64,000 nucleotides of DNA from Rhodanobacter glycinis (lineage in GTDB: Bacteria > Pseudomonadota > Gammaproteobacteria > Xanthomonadales > Rhodanobacteraceae). Below the pieces are notes generated by a model. It had not been told where the DNA came from. It saw only the letters and a program-made list of their open reading frames with translations, and did not search any database. Positions 36,952 through 46,766 of this stretch are shown here, in pieces (within the stretch, counting starts at the first letter, position 1; every line of letters begins with the position of its first letter). A program made the position numbers and the translations under genes. The stretch spans positions 1-64,000 of the forward strand of contig NZ_FOSR01000007.1 in the NCBI RefSeq assembly GCF_900114325.1, given 5' to 3'.

Positions 36952-38070
36952 TTACAGTCCGAGCAGGCTTTCCGCCTTCACGTACTCCAGCGAGTGCGCC
37001 TGGGCCACTGGCTCGCAGGTGACCTTGCCTTCGCACACGTTCAGGCCGTTGCGCAGGTGCGCGTCCTGCGCCAGCGCCTGCTTCCAGCCCTTGTCGGCCA
37101 GCGCCAGCGCGAATGGCAGGGTGACGTTGTTCAACGCGAAGGTGGAGGTGCGTGCCACGGCGCCCGGCATGTTGGCCACACAGTAGTGCACCACGTCGTC
37201 GATCACGTAGGTGGGATCGGCATGGGTGGTGGCGTGCGAGGTTTCCACGCAGCCGCCCTGGTCGATGGCCACGTCGACGATTACCGAACCCGGCTTCATC
37301 GTCTTCAACATGTCGCGGGTAACCAGCTTCGGCGCGGCAGCACCCGGGATCAGCACGGTGCCGATCAGCAGGTCGGCGCGACGCACCAGTTCCTCGATCG
37401 CGGCGCGGGTGGAGAACACGGTGGAGATGGCGGTGCCGAACTGGGCCGACAGGCGCTTCAGCGCATCGGCGGAACGGTCGACCACGGTGACCTTGGCGCC
37501 CATGCCCACGGCGATGGTGGCCGCATGGCTGCCGGACACGCCGCCACCCAGAATCACCACTTCAGCCGCCGGCACGCCCGGCACGCCACCCAGCAGCACG
37601 CCGCGGCCACCCTGGGCCTTCTCCAGCGAATGCGCGCCCACCTGCGGGGCGAGCCGGCCGGCGACTTCGGACATCGGAGTCAGCAGCGGCAGCGAGCCGT
37701 TCGCGGCGGTGACGGTTTCGTAGGCGATGCAGATGGCGCCGGAGTCGATCAGGTCCTGGGTCTGCACGGCATCGGGTGCCAGGTGCAGGTAGGTGAACAG
37801 GATCTGGCCCTTGCGGAGCTTCTTGCGCTCGGCTGCCAGCGGCTCCTTCACCTTCACGATCATGTCGGCTTCGGCGAACACCTGGTCCGCGCCCTGGGCG
37901 ATGCTGGCACCCGCCGCCACGTAGTCGGCGTCGTTGATGCCCGCACCCAGGCCGGCACCGGTTTCCACCAGCACCTGGTGGCCGTGATGCACCAGTTCCT
38001 GCACCGAGGAGGGGATGAGGCCCACGCGGTATTCGTGGTTCTTGATTTCTTTGGGCACACCGATGCGCAT
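36952..38070 (-). CDS. ald: Alanine dehydrogenase
   Basis: A 372-residue NAD-dependent enzyme interconverting L-alanine with pyruvate and ammonia. The N-terminus MRIGVPKEIKNHEYRVGL, the active-site lysines in VKVKEP, the Rossmann motif ILGGGVSG, and DVAIDQGGCVET are diagnostic. The length equals that of typical Ald. It is divergent from an Lrp-type regulator with a palindromic site between them, the usual arrangement for alanine-inducible catabolism. Confidence 0.96.
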   Translation of the reverse strand: MRIGVPKEIKNHEYRVGLIPSSVQELVHHGHQVLVETGAGLGAGINDADYVAAGASIAQGADQVFAEADMIVKVKEPLAAERKKLRKGQILFTYLHLAPDAVQTQDLIDSGAICIAYETVTAANGSLPLLTPMSEVAGRLAPQVGAHSLEKAQGGRGVLLGGVPGVPAAEVVILGGGVSGSHAATIAVGMGAKVTVVDRSADALKRLSAQFGTAISTVFSTRAAIEELVRRADLLIGTVLIPGAAAPKLVTRDMLKTMKPGSVIVDVAIDQGGCVETSHATTHADPTYVIDDVVHYCVANMPGAVARTSTFALNNVTLPFALALADKGWKQALAQDAHLRNGLNVCEGKVTCEPVAQAHSLEYVKAESLLGL

Positions 38071-38193
38071 GGCAGTAAGTCTCTTGCTGGTGGGTGGATG
38101 TAAGGGGCGGCCGGCCACTGGCCTGAAAGTGCAGAAGTATGATCCGGATTACGAGCAATTTTGCGCGGATTTGTTGGCTTTTTGTCGATAAAT

Positions 38194-38210
38194 GTAGAAT
38201 TTAATTCTAC
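38194..38210. promoter_or_regulatory. Lrp-type operator between ald and its regulator
   Basis: GTAGAAT-TTA-ATTCTAC is a perfect 17-bp palindrome. Its central 15 bases fit the E. coli Lrp consensus YAGHAWATTWTDCTR at 13 of 15 positions. It lies 26 bases before the regulator start and 124 bases from the ald start, in an unusually A/T-rich patch for this genome. Confidence 0.8.
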
Positions 38211-38235
38211 GAAATAACGATGAGAGTAAAATTTA

Positions 38236-38709
38236 ATGTCATATTCTTCCACGCAGCTCGATGAGCGTGATCGCAGCATCCTGCAATTGCTGCAGGAAGA
38301 CGGTCGCCTGACCAATGTGGAGCTGGCCCAGCGGATCAACCTGTCGCCCTCGGCCTGCCTGCGGCGGGTGAAGTTGCTGGAGGAGCGCGGCCTGATCTCG
38401 CGCTACGTGATGCTGGTCGACGAAAAGGCCGTAGGCCTGTCCGGAACCGCCTTCGTGCTGGTCACGCTGGACCAGCAGGGCCGCGCCGCGCTCGATGCGT
38501 TCGAGGCGGCCATCCAGCACCATCCGGAAGTGACTGAATGCTGCCTGCTGGCCGGCGGTGCCGACTACATGGTGCGCGTGGCCTATGCCAACTCGGCCGA
38601 CTTCGAGCGCATCCACACCGACGTGCTGACCCAATTGCCCGGCGTGGTGCGCGTGCACTCCACGCTGGCGCTGCGCACCGTGAAAAAGACCAGCGCGTTG
38701 CCGGTGTAG
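38236..38709 (+). CDS. Lrp/AsnC-family regulator of alanine dehydrogenase
   Basis: A 157-residue feast-famine regulator. The N-terminal HTH (LDERDRSILQLLQEDGRLTNVELAQRINLSPSACLRRVKLLEERGLI) is followed by the RAM ligand-binding domain (about 70-150, with VTECCLLAGGADYMVRV). It is divergent from ald, so an AldR-like role in sensing alanine is likely. It probably also binds the palindrome 26 bases upstream of its own start. Confidence 0.93.
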   Translation: MSYSSTQLDERDRSILQLLQEDGRLTNVELAQRINLSPSACLRRVKLLEERGLISRYVMLVDEKAVGLSGTAFVLVTLDQQGRAALDAFEAAIQHHPEVTECCLLAGGADYMVRVAYANSADFERIHTDVLTQLPGVVRVHSTLALRTVKKTSALPV

Positions 38710-38723
38710 GTGAAAACAGGCGC

Positions 38724-38755
38724 TTGACTCTGGACCTTGATCATGGGTCTAGACT
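38724..38755 (+). promoter_or_regulatory. MerR-type promoter with stretched spacer
   Basis: TTGACT and TAGACT are separated by 20 bp instead of 17. Between them lies an inverted repeat of the form CTxGACC-N8-GGGTCxAG. Over-long spacers bridged by a dyad are the hallmark of promoters activated by MerR-family metal sensors through DNA untwisting. The predicted start site falls on the ATG of the merR-type gene, so the message may be leaderless. Confidence 0.75.
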
Positions 38756-38761
38756 TGAGCC

Positions 38762-39187
38762 ATGAACACGCAAACCGTTTCCCTCACCATCGGTGCCGTC
38801 GCCAAGCGCGTCGGCGTGGCCATCGACACCATCCGCTATTACGAGCGCGAAGGCCTGTTGCCGGAACCGCAGCGGCGCGCTTCCGGCTATCGCAGCTATG
38901 GCGATGACGCGATTGCGCAGTTGCGCTTCATCCGTCGCGCCAAGAACCTGGGCTTCACGCTGGAGGAGATCCGCGAGCTGCTGAGCCTGTCCACCGACCG
39001 GCAGCGCGGCGTGAAGGCGGTGAAGCAGCGCGCGCAGCAGCGGCTGGCGGCGATCGATCAGCGCATCGCCGAATTGCACAAGGTGCGCGACGGACTGGCC
39101 CAGTTGGTGGACTCGTGCCCGGGCCACGGCAAGCCGGAGGAATGTCCGATCCTGCGTGCGCTGGTCGAAGATCGGGACGAAGCATGA
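38762..39187 (+). CDS. MerR-family metal-responsive regulator (CueR/HmrR type)
   Basis: A 141-residue MerR-family activator. The HTH is [31 protein letters not shown], followed by the dimerisation helix. The C-terminal metal loop is [13 protein letters not shown], with two cysteines spaced as in Cu(I)-sensing CueR. It shares an ATGA overlap with the downstream copper ATPase and probably autoregulates through the stretched-spacer promoter in front of it. Confidence 0.92.
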   Translation: MNTQTVSLTIGAVAKRVGVAIDTIRYYEREGLLPEPQRRASGYRSYGDDAIAQLRFIRRAKNLGFTLEEIRELLSLSTDRQRGVKAVKQRAQQRLAAIDQRIAELHKVRDGLAQLVDSCPGHGKPEECPILRALVEDRDEA

Positions 39188-41772
39188 GCCCGGTCGATTC
39201 CTGCTGCCATGGCGAGGGTGCGGCACCGGGCGGAATGGCCATCGATCCCGTCTGTGGCATGACGGTGGATCCGGCCGCGACGAAGCACGCCAGCGTGCAT
39301 GCCGGCCAGACCTTTCATTTCTGCTGTGCCGGCTGTCGGGAAAAATTCGAGGCCGAGCCGCAGCGATATATCCGGTCCGCGGAACCGTCGCCGGCCAGGC
39401 GGGCGACAACAACATCCGCTTCCTCGTGCTGTCACGGAAACCATGCCGCGAATTCCGGCGCGTCCGCCAAACGGCCCGGCGCGACTTCCACGGACCTGGT
39501 CTGCGGCATGAGCGTGGACCCGGACAGTGCGCAACATCGTGCCGAGCACGACGGTCGGACCTGGTATTTCTGCAGTGCCCGATGCCGCGAAAAATTCGTG
39601 GCCGATCCCTCAGCCTGGACGGGCGAACGCAAGCCATCGCTGGAGGCTCCAGCGGGCACGCTCTACACCTGTCCGATGCATCCGGAGGTGGAGCAGGTCG
39701 GGCCCGGCGATTGCCCGAAGTGCGGCATGGCGCTGGAGCCGATGTTGCCCGACGCGGATGCCGATGATGGCGGCGAGCTGGCGGCCATGACCCGGCGGTT
39801 CTGGACGCTGCTGGCGTTGACGGCGCCGGTGTTCGTGCTGGCGATGGGGCCGCACCTGTTTGGCTGGCATCTGCCGCCGCCGTGGGATCGCCTGTCCGGC
39901 TGGATCGAGGCGTTTCTGGCCAGCGTGGTGGTGTTGTGGGGCGGTGCGCCGTTCTTCCGGCGCGGCTGGCGTTCGCTGAAGCCGTGGCAACCGAACATGT
40001 ACACGCTGATCGGATTGGGAGCCGGCGTGGCATGGCTGTACAGCGCGGTGGCGTTCATCTGGCCCGGAATTTTCCCGGCGGGCTTCCGCGATGCGCACGG
40101 TCGCGTTGGCGTGTATTTCGAGTCGGCCGCAGTCATCGTCACCCTGGTCACGCTGGGGGATTTCCTCGACATGCGTGCACGCCGACGCACCGGTGCGGCA
40201 TTGAAGGCGCTGCTTGGGTTGGCGCCGAAGACGGCGCGACGCATCGCGGACGATGGCAGCGAAACCGATGTGCCATTGGACGAAGTGCGCACGGGTGATG
40301 TGCTGCGCGTGCGGCCGGGCGAAAAGCTGCCGGTCGATGGTGTGGTGATCGACGGCGCAAGCCATGTCGACGAATCCATGCTCACCGGCGAGCCGATGCC
40401 GGTGTCCAAACAGGTTGACGATGTGCTCACAGGCGGCACCGTGAATCAGGATGGTGCGTTGACCATGCGCGCCGAGAAAGTCGGTGGCGAAACCATGCTG
40501 GCGCAGATCGTGGCGCTGGTGGCCAAGGCGCAGCGCAGCAAGGCACCGCTGCAACGCGTGGCCGACCGGGTGGCGGCCTGGTTCGTTCCCACGGTGGTTG
40601 CGGTGGCGTTGCTGGCGTTTGCCGTGTGGGCGCTGCTCGGCCCGCAGCCGCAGCTGGCGCATGCCCTGATCGCGGCGGTCTCGGTACTGGTGATTGCCTG
40701 CCCCTGTGCGCTGGGCCTGGCCACGCCGATCTCGATCATGGTGGCCAGCGGTCGTGGTGCGCAGCAAGGCGTGTTGTTCAAGGATGCCGGCGTGATCGAA
40801 AGCCTGCGCGGGATCGACACCCTGGTGCTGGACAAGACCGGCACGCTGACGGAAGGCAAGCCGACCCTGGCCGATCTGGTGGTTCTCGGTGAATGGCCGC
40901 GCGAGCGGCTGCTGGCGCTGGCTGCTGCGCTGGAGCGTTCCAGCGAGCACCCGCTGGCCCGGGCCATTCTCCACGCGGCGAAAGCCGAGCATCTGCGCTT
41001 GCCGTCGGCGACCGACTTCCGCGCGCTGACCGGTCGCGGCGTCGCCGCCACCGTTGAGGGCGACGCCGTGTTGCTGGGCAACACCAGGTTGATGGCGGAG
41101 TCATCCGTTCCTGTCGATGACGATGCGAGTGCCCGCGCCGAACAGATGCGCGGGCAGGGCACCACGGCGATGTTCCTGGCCATCGATGGCCACCTGGCCG
41201 CCGTGCTGGCCGTGGCCGACAGGATCAAGTCGACCACGCCCGCCGCCATCAAGGCCCTGCATGCGGACGGCTTGCGCATCGTGATGCTGACCGGCGACAG
41301 CGCCATCACCGCGCAGGCGGTGGCTGGTGAACTGGGTATCGACGAAGTCCATGCCGATGTCTCGCCGACAGACAAGGCCGCGGTGGTGGAGCGCCTGAAA
41401 GCCGAAGGGCGACGCGTGGCGATGGCGGGCGATGGCATCAACGATGCGCCGGCACTGGCGGCGGCCGACATCGGCATCGCCATGGGCAGCGGTACCGACG
41501 TGGCGATGGAAAGCGCGCAACTCACCCTGGTCAAGAGTGATCTCGGTGCCATCGTGCGGGCACGCAAGCTGTCGCACGCCACCGTGCGCAACATCCATCA
41601 GAACCTGTTCTTCGCCTTCGTCTACAACGCCGTCGGCATACCGTTGGCGGCCGGCGTGCTGTACCCGTGGTTCGGCATCGTGCTGTCGCCGATGATCGCG
41701 GCGCTGGCGATGAGCCTGAGTTCGATCTCGGTGGTGAGCAATGCGTTGCGGCTGCGCAAGGTACGGCTTTGA
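39184..41772 (+). CDS. copA: Copper-exporting P1B-type ATPase with two YHS domains
   Basis: An 862-residue P-type ATPase. The cytoplasmic N-terminus carries two YHS domains (about 20-64 and 103-146; each with a CGMxVDP start and an FCxxxCREKF end), then the YTCPMHPEV...[10 protein letters not shown] heavy-metal-binding module (about 158-185). Eight membrane helices follow, with the Cu site C506-P-C508, phosphorylated D550 (DKTGT), TGES/A-type STGEP loop as LTGEP, and GDGINDAP. Cys-rich stretches (SCCHG) lie at residues 6-10 and before the second YHS domain. It exports Cu(I) and is co-transcribed with its MerR regulator. One YHS domain is the more usual number. Confidence 0.93.
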   Translation: MSPVDSCCHGEGAAPGGMAIDPVCGMTVDPAATKHASVHAGQTFHFCCAGCREKFEAEPQRYIRSAEPSPARRATTTSASSCCHGNHAANSGASAKRPGATSTDLVCGMSVDPDSAQHRAEHDGRTWYFCSARCREKFVADPSAWTGERKPSLEAPAGTLYTCPMHPEVEQVGPGDCPKCGMALEPMLPDADADDGGELAAMTRRFWTLLALTAPVFVLAMGPHLFGWHLPPPWDRLSGWIEAFLASVVVLWGGAPFFRRGWRSLKPWQPNMYTLIGLGAGVAWLYSAVAFIWPGIFPAGFRDAHGRVGVYFESAAVIVTLVTLGDFLDMRARRRTGAALKALLGLAPKTARRIADDGSETDVPLDEVRTGDVLRVRPGEKLPVDGVVIDGASHVDESMLTGEPMPVSKQVDDVLTGGTVNQDGALTMRAEKVGGETMLAQIVALVAKAQRSKAPLQRVADRVAAWFVPTVVAVALLAFAVWALLGPQPQLAHALIAAVSVLVIACPCALGLATPISIMVASGRGAQQGVLFKDAGVIESLRGIDTLVLDKTGTLTEGKPTLADLVVLGEWPRERLLALAAALERSSEHPLARAILHAAKAEHLRLPSATDFRALTGRGVAATVEGDAVLLGNTRLMAESSVPVDDDASARAEQMRGQGTTAMFLAIDGHLAAVLAVADRIKSTTPAAIKALHADGLRIVMLTGDSAITAQAVAGELGIDEVHADVSPTDKAAVVERLKAEGRRVAMAGDGINDAPALAAADIGIAMGSGTDVAMESAQLTLVKSDLGAIVRARKLSHATVRNIHQNLFFAFVYNAVGIPLAAGVLYPWFGIVLSPMIAALAMSLSSISVVSNALRLRKVRL

Positions 41773-41883
41773 CAAGGCATGGCGTGACGCTTGTCATCGG
41801 CGATGGCTGACGACCGCTTCTGTCGACGAACAGGCTGCATCGCGAAGATATCTCCCACATCATCAAGTCACGGGAGATACCGC

Positions 41884-42012
41884 ATGAACGCCATCGAAAA
41901 CCTGCACCGTCACCTGCATCGCCACATGCCGCTGCTGATTGCCGCCAGCGCGACCGTCTGGACCGTCTTTGCCTGCGGCTGGTCGTTGTACGCGTTTGCC
42001 CATCCGTTGTGA
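41884..42012 (+). CDS. Small His-rich single-pass membrane protein
   Basis: A 42-residue product with GGGAGA 6 bases before the ATG. The N-terminus NLHRHLHRHMP is rich in His, followed by one membrane helix (about 16-38). The gene lies 111 bases after the copper ATPase. The His-rich end could bind metal, and the position suggests membership of the copper locus, but both are inference. Confidence 0.55.
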   Translation: MNAIENLHRHLHRHMPLLIAASATVWTVFACGWSLYAFAHPL

Positions 42013-42116
42013 TGCCTGGCCACACGGGGAGGGCGTGCGCCGGTTCCGGATGGATGCTTTAAGCTTTGCGGGCCGGGTGCATGCCCGAGTCCGCCCCTCC
42101 CCATCAAAGCAATCGC

Positions 42117-43400
42117 ATGAGCCGCAACCTCGCCGAATGGCTGGCGTATCAGGAGCGCGTGAATCCGCGCAGCATCGAACTCGGTCTGGAACGCGTGCGC
42201 CACGTGTGGCAACGCATGGGGGCGAGGCCGCCCGCGCGGCACGTCATCACCGTGGGCGGCACCAACGGCAAGGGCTCCACGGTAGCGTTGCTGGAAAGCA
42301 TGCTGGAGGCGGCGGGACGGCGGACGGGTGCCTACACCTCGCCGCATCTGCTGCATTACAACGAGCGCATTCGCATTGGTGGCATCGATGCCGCTGACGA
42401 GGCGCTGGTTGCCAGCTTCGAGCGCATCGAGGCGGCGCGCGCCGAGATCCCGCTGACCTATTTCGAATTCGGCACGCTGGCGGCGCTGGACCTGTTCGCC
42501 CGAGCCGAGCTCGACGTGGCCGTTCTCGAAGTGGGTCTGGGTGGCCGGCTGGACGCGGTGAACATCGTCGACGCCGATGTGGCGGTGATCACCACGATCG
42601 ACCTCGACCACATGGATTGGCTGGGTCCGGATCGCGACAGCATTGGCCGCGAGAAGGCGGGCATCGCGCGCGCGGGGCGGCCGGCCATCGTGGGCGAACT
42701 GGATCCACCCGCGGGGCTGCTTGATGCGCTGGACGCGCGTGGCGCACGGGTGGTGCGCGCGGGTGCGGATTTCTTCACGGAGCGGCATCCGGGCGGTTGG
42801 CGCTGGCGTCATCGCGACGGCACGGTGCTGGAGTTGCCCGATCCCGCCCTGGCCGCGCCGGTGCAATACGCCAACGCGGCGGCGGCGATCGCGGCCTTGC
42901 ATGCCACGGATGCCGCCGGTACTCCACTGTTGGCCGTGGACAGCCTAGCTGACGTGGCCGCCTCCGGACTGCAGCGTGTCCGCGTGCCGGCACGCCTGCA
43001 ATCGCTGGGGGGCGATCCGGAACTGTTTGTCGACGTAGGCCACAACCCGCAGGCCGCGCGTGCGTTGGCCGCGTGGCTCGCTGTGCAGCCGCCGGCCCGT
43101 GTGCATGCGGTTTACGGTGCGCTGGCCGACAAGGACGTGGCCGGGGTGATCGGCGTGCTTGGGCCGCATGTCGCGCACTGGCATCTGGCCGGCTTGGAGC
43201 GTGACTCGCCGCGCGGCATGCCGGTGACGGCCCTGGCCGAACACCTGCGGCACGTGCTGCCGCACGCAAGCTTCGATCAACATGACAGCGTCGCCGCCGC
43301 CCTGGCTGCGGCGCGTGCTTCGGCGCAGCCCGGGGAGCGCATCCTCGCGTTCGGCTCGTTTTTCGTGGCCGCCGCGGTGGTGGGCGCGCCCTCCGCCTGA
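42117..43400 (+). CDS. folC: Bifunctional dihydrofolate/folylpolyglutamate synthase
   Basis: A 427-residue Mur-ligase-family enzyme that adds Glu to dihydropteroate and to folates. The ATP loop is GGTNGKGST (47-55), followed by SPHLLHYNERIRI, VLEVGLGGRLDAVN and DVGHNPQA. The start is the ATG giving MSRNLAEWL. It heads a folC-SPOR-cvpA-purF group, a very conserved gammaproteobacterial order. Confidence 0.96.
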   Translation: MSRNLAEWLAYQERVNPRSIELGLERVRHVWQRMGARPPARHVITVGGTNGKGSTVALLESMLEAAGRRTGAYTSPHLLHYNERIRIGGIDAADEALVASFERIEAARAEIPLTYFEFGTLAALDLFARAELDVAVLEVGLGGRLDAVNIVDADVAVITTIDLDHMDWLGPDRDSIGREKAGIARAGRPAIVGELDPPAGLLDALDARGARVVRAGADFFTERHPGGWRWRHRDGTVLELPDPALAAPVQYANAAAAIAALHATDAAGTPLLAVDSLADVAASGLQRVRVPARLQSLGGDPELFVDVGHNPQAARALAAWLAVQPPARVHAVYGALADKDVAGVIGVLGPHVAHWHLAGLERDSPRGMPVTALAEHLRHVLPHASFDQHDSVAAALAAARASAQPGERILAFGSFFVAAAVVGAPSA

Positions 43401-43443
43401 ATCGCAAACCGCCGCTTATGCCATGAAGGCGGGTGCGGGCAGG

Positions 43444-43449
43444 TATAAT
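43444..43449 (+). promoter_or_regulatory. Consensus -10 element before the SPOR-cvpA-purF genes
   Basis: A perfect TATAAT lies 40 bases before the SPOR gene start. No matching -35 is visible, so an activator or another sigma contact may be needed. Since purF lies downstream, a purine repressor site would be expected, but none was recognised. Confidence 0.5.
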
Positions 43450-43489
43450 CGCGCCGTTACGCGTTGTTCCGCCGTCCTTGGAGTGAACC

Positions 43490-44497
43490 TTGAACACACG
43501 TCTGCTTGGAGCCGCCGTCCTGATCGCATTGGCGGTGCTGTTCGTGCCGATGTTCTTCTCCAGCAAACCGCCGGCGGCGGGTGCTGACCAGCCGGTGAGC
43601 CTGGCGATTCCGCCGGCGCCGGACAGCGACCTGCAGACCAAGACCATGAGCCTGGTGCCGGGCGGCGCCAGTTCCGCGGTGGCGCCGGCTTCCACGGTGG
43701 GGCAGCCGGGGAACCCGGTGATTCCGATGACCACCACCACGCCCGGCTCGGGCAGCCAGCTGGCCACGGTGAACATCGGTTCGCGGCGTCCGCACGACGT
43801 GGGCACCGATGCCGCCGCTCCGGCGGATGCGCGTCCGGTGCAGACGCCACAGCCGACTACCACGACGCCGGCGCAGCAGCCGGTATCGAGGCCTGCGCCG
43901 TCGCGGCCGAGCACGCCGGTGACGAAGGCGCCCGCGCCAACGCCTGCACCGGCGTTGCCGCCGGCCACTGCGGCTCGCGGCCATTACACACTCAACCTCA
44001 GCGCCTATTCGGCCAGTGGTGCCGCGCACCTGATCCAGCGGGTCCGTGCGCTGGGCTATCCGGCCAGCGGCCACGTGATCCAGCGCGCGGGCAAGTCGCT
44101 GACCCTGGTCAACGCCGGCCCGTTCGAGACGCGCGCGGCGGCCGAGGCGGCCCGGCTGAAGATCGTGCAGTCGATTCCAGGCGCCCCTGCCCACCTGGAA
44201 AGTGGGGCCAGCACGCCCAGCGGCGATGCGCCGGCAGCTCCCGCCGGCAGCCATGCGCGAGCGGGTGGCTGGGCGGTACAGGTAGCCGCGATGGGCAGCC
44301 AGTCCGATGCCAACGCCCTGCGCGACAAGTTGCGCGCGGCGGGTTTCGACGGTTTCGTGGATTCGGTCAACGTGAACGGCAAGCGCCTGTGGCGCGTGCG
44401 CGCGGGGCCGCAGACCCAGCGCGATGATGCGTCCCGCGTGCGCGACCAGATCAAGGCAAAACTCGGCCTGCCGGGCAATATCGTCAGCGTTCCTTGA
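43490..44497 (+). CDS. SPOR-domain cell-division protein (DedD-like), TTG start
   Basis: A 335-residue inner-membrane protein with an N-terminal membrane helix (MNTRLLGAAVLIALAVLFVP), a Pro/Thr/Ala-rich linker (about 90-155) and two SPOR repeats (about 162-240 and 258-335), which bind denuded peptidoglycan at the division site. The start is TTG, supported by TTGGAG 6 bases upstream; no ATG lies near. The place between folC and cvpA is that of dedD. Two SPOR copies instead of one is notable. Confidence 0.88.
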   Translation: MNTRLLGAAVLIALAVLFVPMFFSSKPPAAGADQPVSLAIPPAPDSDLQTKTMSLVPGGASSAVAPASTVGQPGNPVIPMTTTTPGSGSQLATVNIGSRRPHDVGTDAAAPADARPVQTPQPTTTTPAQQPVSRPAPSRPSTPVTKAPAPTPAPALPPATAARGHYTLNLSAYSASGAAHLIQRVRALGYPASGHVIQRAGKSLTLVNAGPFETRAAAEAARLKIVQSIPGAPAHLESGASTPSGDAPAAPAGSHARAGGWAVQVAAMGSQSDANALRDKLRAAGFDGFVDSVNVNGKRLWRVRAGPQTQRDDASRVRDQIKAKLGLPGNIVSVP

Positions 44498-44550
44498 GCG
44501 TTTGAACGGGGCTTGGGCATGGCTTCTTCCACTTCGAGGTAACGGACCGG

Positions 44551-45186
44551 GTGAGCTGGATCGACTACATCATTGTCGGCGTGCTGGGGCTGTCGGTCTT
44601 GATTGGCCTGTGGCGCGGCCTTATCTCCGAGGTGTTGGCGCTGGCCACGTGGGTTGCCGCGTTCTGGGTCGCATGGACATTCGGGCCGGCGGTGTCGGCG
44701 CATTTCGAGCACAGCATCGACGTGCCGTCGATCCGTCTGGTGGTCGGTTACGGTTTGTGTTTCATCACCGTGCTGGTGCTCGGTGCGCTGCTGCGCTTCG
44801 TGATCCATCGGCTGGTGGAAAGTACCGGACTCAGCGGCACGGATCGGTTGCTGGGCATGATCTTCGGCTTTGCGCGCGGGGTGCTGCTGGTAACCCTGAT
44901 GGTGTTCCTGGTGAGCTTCACCGCATTTACCCGCGACCCTTGGTGGAAACAGTCGGTGCTGTTGCCACAGTTCCAGGCGGCGGCGGCATGGTTGGGCGAA
45001 CGCCTGCCCGCCGGCGTGCGCGAACACCTTCACCCGGACGCGTTGCAGGATCGCTTGCGCGCGCTTCCGGTCCCCTTGCCGGGAAGCCTCCAGCCCGCGC
45101 CCGGCAGCACGGCTCCATTGCCGGTTCCATCTCCCGCGACCGCAGCGATTCCCTCGCATTCGGCCACGATCAACAGCAGCAGGTAG
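44551..45186 (+). CDS. cvpA: CvpA family membrane protein
   Basis: A 211-residue protein with four membrane helices in the first 125 residues and a Pro/Ser-rich soluble tail. The N-terminus [26 protein letters not shown] is typical of CvpA, which in E. coli is needed for colicin V export and envelope homeostasis and lies just before purF. The start is GTG 44551. It precedes purF by 7 bases. Confidence 0.92.
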   Translation: MSWIDYIIVGVLGLSVLIGLWRGLISEVLALATWVAAFWVAWTFGPAVSAHFEHSIDVPSIRLVVGYGLCFITVLVLGALLRFVIHRLVESTGLSGTDRLLGMIFGFARGVLLVTLMVFLVSFTAFTRDPWWKQSVLLPQFQAAAAWLGERLPAGVREHLHPDALQDRLRALPVPLPGSLQPAPGSTAPLPVPSPATAAIPSHSATINSSR

Positions 45187-45193
45187 CAGTTCC

Positions 45194-46669
45194 ATGTGCG
45201 GAATCATCGGCATCGTCGGTACCACCGAAGTGGCATCGGCTCTTTATGACGGCCTGACCGTCCTGCAACACCGCGGCCAGGACGCGGCCGGCATTGCCAC
45301 CGTGGATGGCGCGCGCCTGCGCCTGCACCGTGGCAACGGCCTGGTTCGCGACGTGTTCAATCAGAAGGCGATGAGCCAGTTGCACGGACGCATCGGCATC
45401 GGCCACTGCCGCTACCCCACGGCCGGTTCGGAGGGGGCGGAGGAGGCGCAGCCGTTCTACGTGAACTCGCCCTACGGCATTGCGATCGCGCACAACGGAA
45501 ACCTGGTGAACACCGAGGAATTGCGGCGCCAGATGTTCGAGGACGATCGCCGCCACATCAACACCGATTCCGATTCGGAAATCCTGCTCAACGTGCTGGC
45601 GCACGAGCTGCAGATCCAGGAGCGGATGGCGCTGACGCCGGACCATATCTTCAAGGCGGTGGCTGCGGTGCATGCGCGTGCCCGCGGCGGTTATGCGTGC
45701 GTCTCGCTGCTGCTCGGCTACGGCGTGCTGGCGTTCCGCGATCCGAACGGCATCCGCCCGCTGGTGCTGGGCGAGCGGGTTACCGACGAGGGCCACGAAT
45801 ACGCGGTGGCCTCCGAGTCGGTGGCGCTGGATGTGCTTGGCTTCAAGCGCATGCGCGACGTGGCGCCGGGCGAGGCGGTGTTCATCACCAATGATGGCCA
45901 GCTGCATACGCGCCATTGCGCCGACGGCGCGGTGCATGCGCCGTGCATTTTCGAATACGTGTACCTGGCGCGACCCGACTCGATGATCGAGAACGTGTCT
46001 GTGTACAAGGCACGCCTGCGCATGGGCCAGCGACTGGCCGAGAAGATCATGCGCGAGTGCCCAGACCACGGCATCGATGCGGTGATTCCGATTCCGGATA
46101 CCGCGCGCACGGCCGCCAGCTCGCTGGCCGAAGCGCTGGGCGTGCCGTTCCGCGAGGGTTTCGTCAAAAACCGCTACGTGGGCCGCACCTTCATCATGCC
46201 GGGGCAGGGCGACCGGGTGAAATCGGTGCGCCGCAAGCTCAACGCCATCGATCTGGAATTCCGCAACAAGACCGTGCTGCTGGTGGACGACTCCATCGTG
46301 CGCGGTACCACCTCGCGGCAGATCATCCAGATGGCGCGCGATGCGGGTGCGAAGAAAGTCTACTTCGCCTCCGCTGCGCCGCCGGTGCGCTACCCCAACG
46401 TGTACGGCATCGACATGCCGTCCGTCACCGAACTGGTCGCCGCCGGTCGTACCGACAAGGAAGTGGAGCAGGTACTCGGCGCCGACTGGCTGATCTACCA
46501 GGACCTGGACGATCTGGTGTGGGCAGTGCAGGACGGCAACGAAGAACTGACGCAGTTCGATTCCTCCTGCTTCAACGGCGAATACGTTACCGGGCTCGAC
46601 GAGCATTACCTGAAACAGATCGAGCTGCTGCGCTCCGACGACGCCAAGGCCGCCCGGCGCGACGTGTAG
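45194..46669 (+). CDS. purF: Amidophosphoribosyltransferase
   Basis: A 491-residue enzyme catalysing the first step of purine synthesis: PRPP plus glutamine to phosphoribosylamine. MCGIIGIVG places the nucleophile at Cys2. The glutaminase half carries HNGNLVN, and the PRTase half the PRPP loop [13 protein letters not shown]. It lacks an extended propeptide and an obvious Fe-S cysteine set, so it is the E. coli-like class. Confidence 0.97.
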   Translation: MCGIIGIVGTTEVASALYDGLTVLQHRGQDAAGIATVDGARLRLHRGNGLVRDVFNQKAMSQLHGRIGIGHCRYPTAGSEGAEEAQPFYVNSPYGIAIAHNGNLVNTEELRRQMFEDDRRHINTDSDSEILLNVLAHELQIQERMALTPDHIFKAVAAVHARARGGYACVSLLLGYGVLAFRDPNGIRPLVLGERVTDEGHEYAVASESVALDVLGFKRMRDVAPGEAVFITNDGQLHTRHCADGAVHAPCIFEYVYLARPDSMIENVSVYKARLRMGQRLAEKIMRECPDHGIDAVIPIPDTARTAASSLAEALGVPFREGFVKNRYVGRTFIMPGQGDRVKSVRRKLNAIDLEFRNKTVLLVDDSIVRGTTSRQIIQMARDAGAKKVYFASAAPPVRYPNVYGIDMPSVTELVAAGRTDKEVEQVLGADWLIYQDLDDLVWAVQDGNEELTQFDSSCFNGEYVTGLDEHYLKQIELLRSDDAKAARRDV

Positions 46670-46682
46670 GGCCGAAGCTGCA

Positions 46683-46758
46683 TGTAGGAGCGCACCCTGT
46701 GCGCGAAGGCTTTTCGTCGCGTGGCGAAGAGCTTTCGCGCACAGGGTGCGCTCCTACA
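46683..46758. repeat. GTAGGAGCGC palindromic element, intact copy
   Basis: 34-bp arms match at 32 of 34 positions around an 8-nt loop, giving a very stable hairpin (left arm begins TGTAGGAGCGCACCCTGTGC). It starts 13 bases after the purF stop and ends 8 bases before the ATG of the next gene, occupying the place of its ribosome binding site. A diverged copy lies at 29601-29673. Confidence 0.92.
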
Positions 46759-46766
46759 CAAACCCC

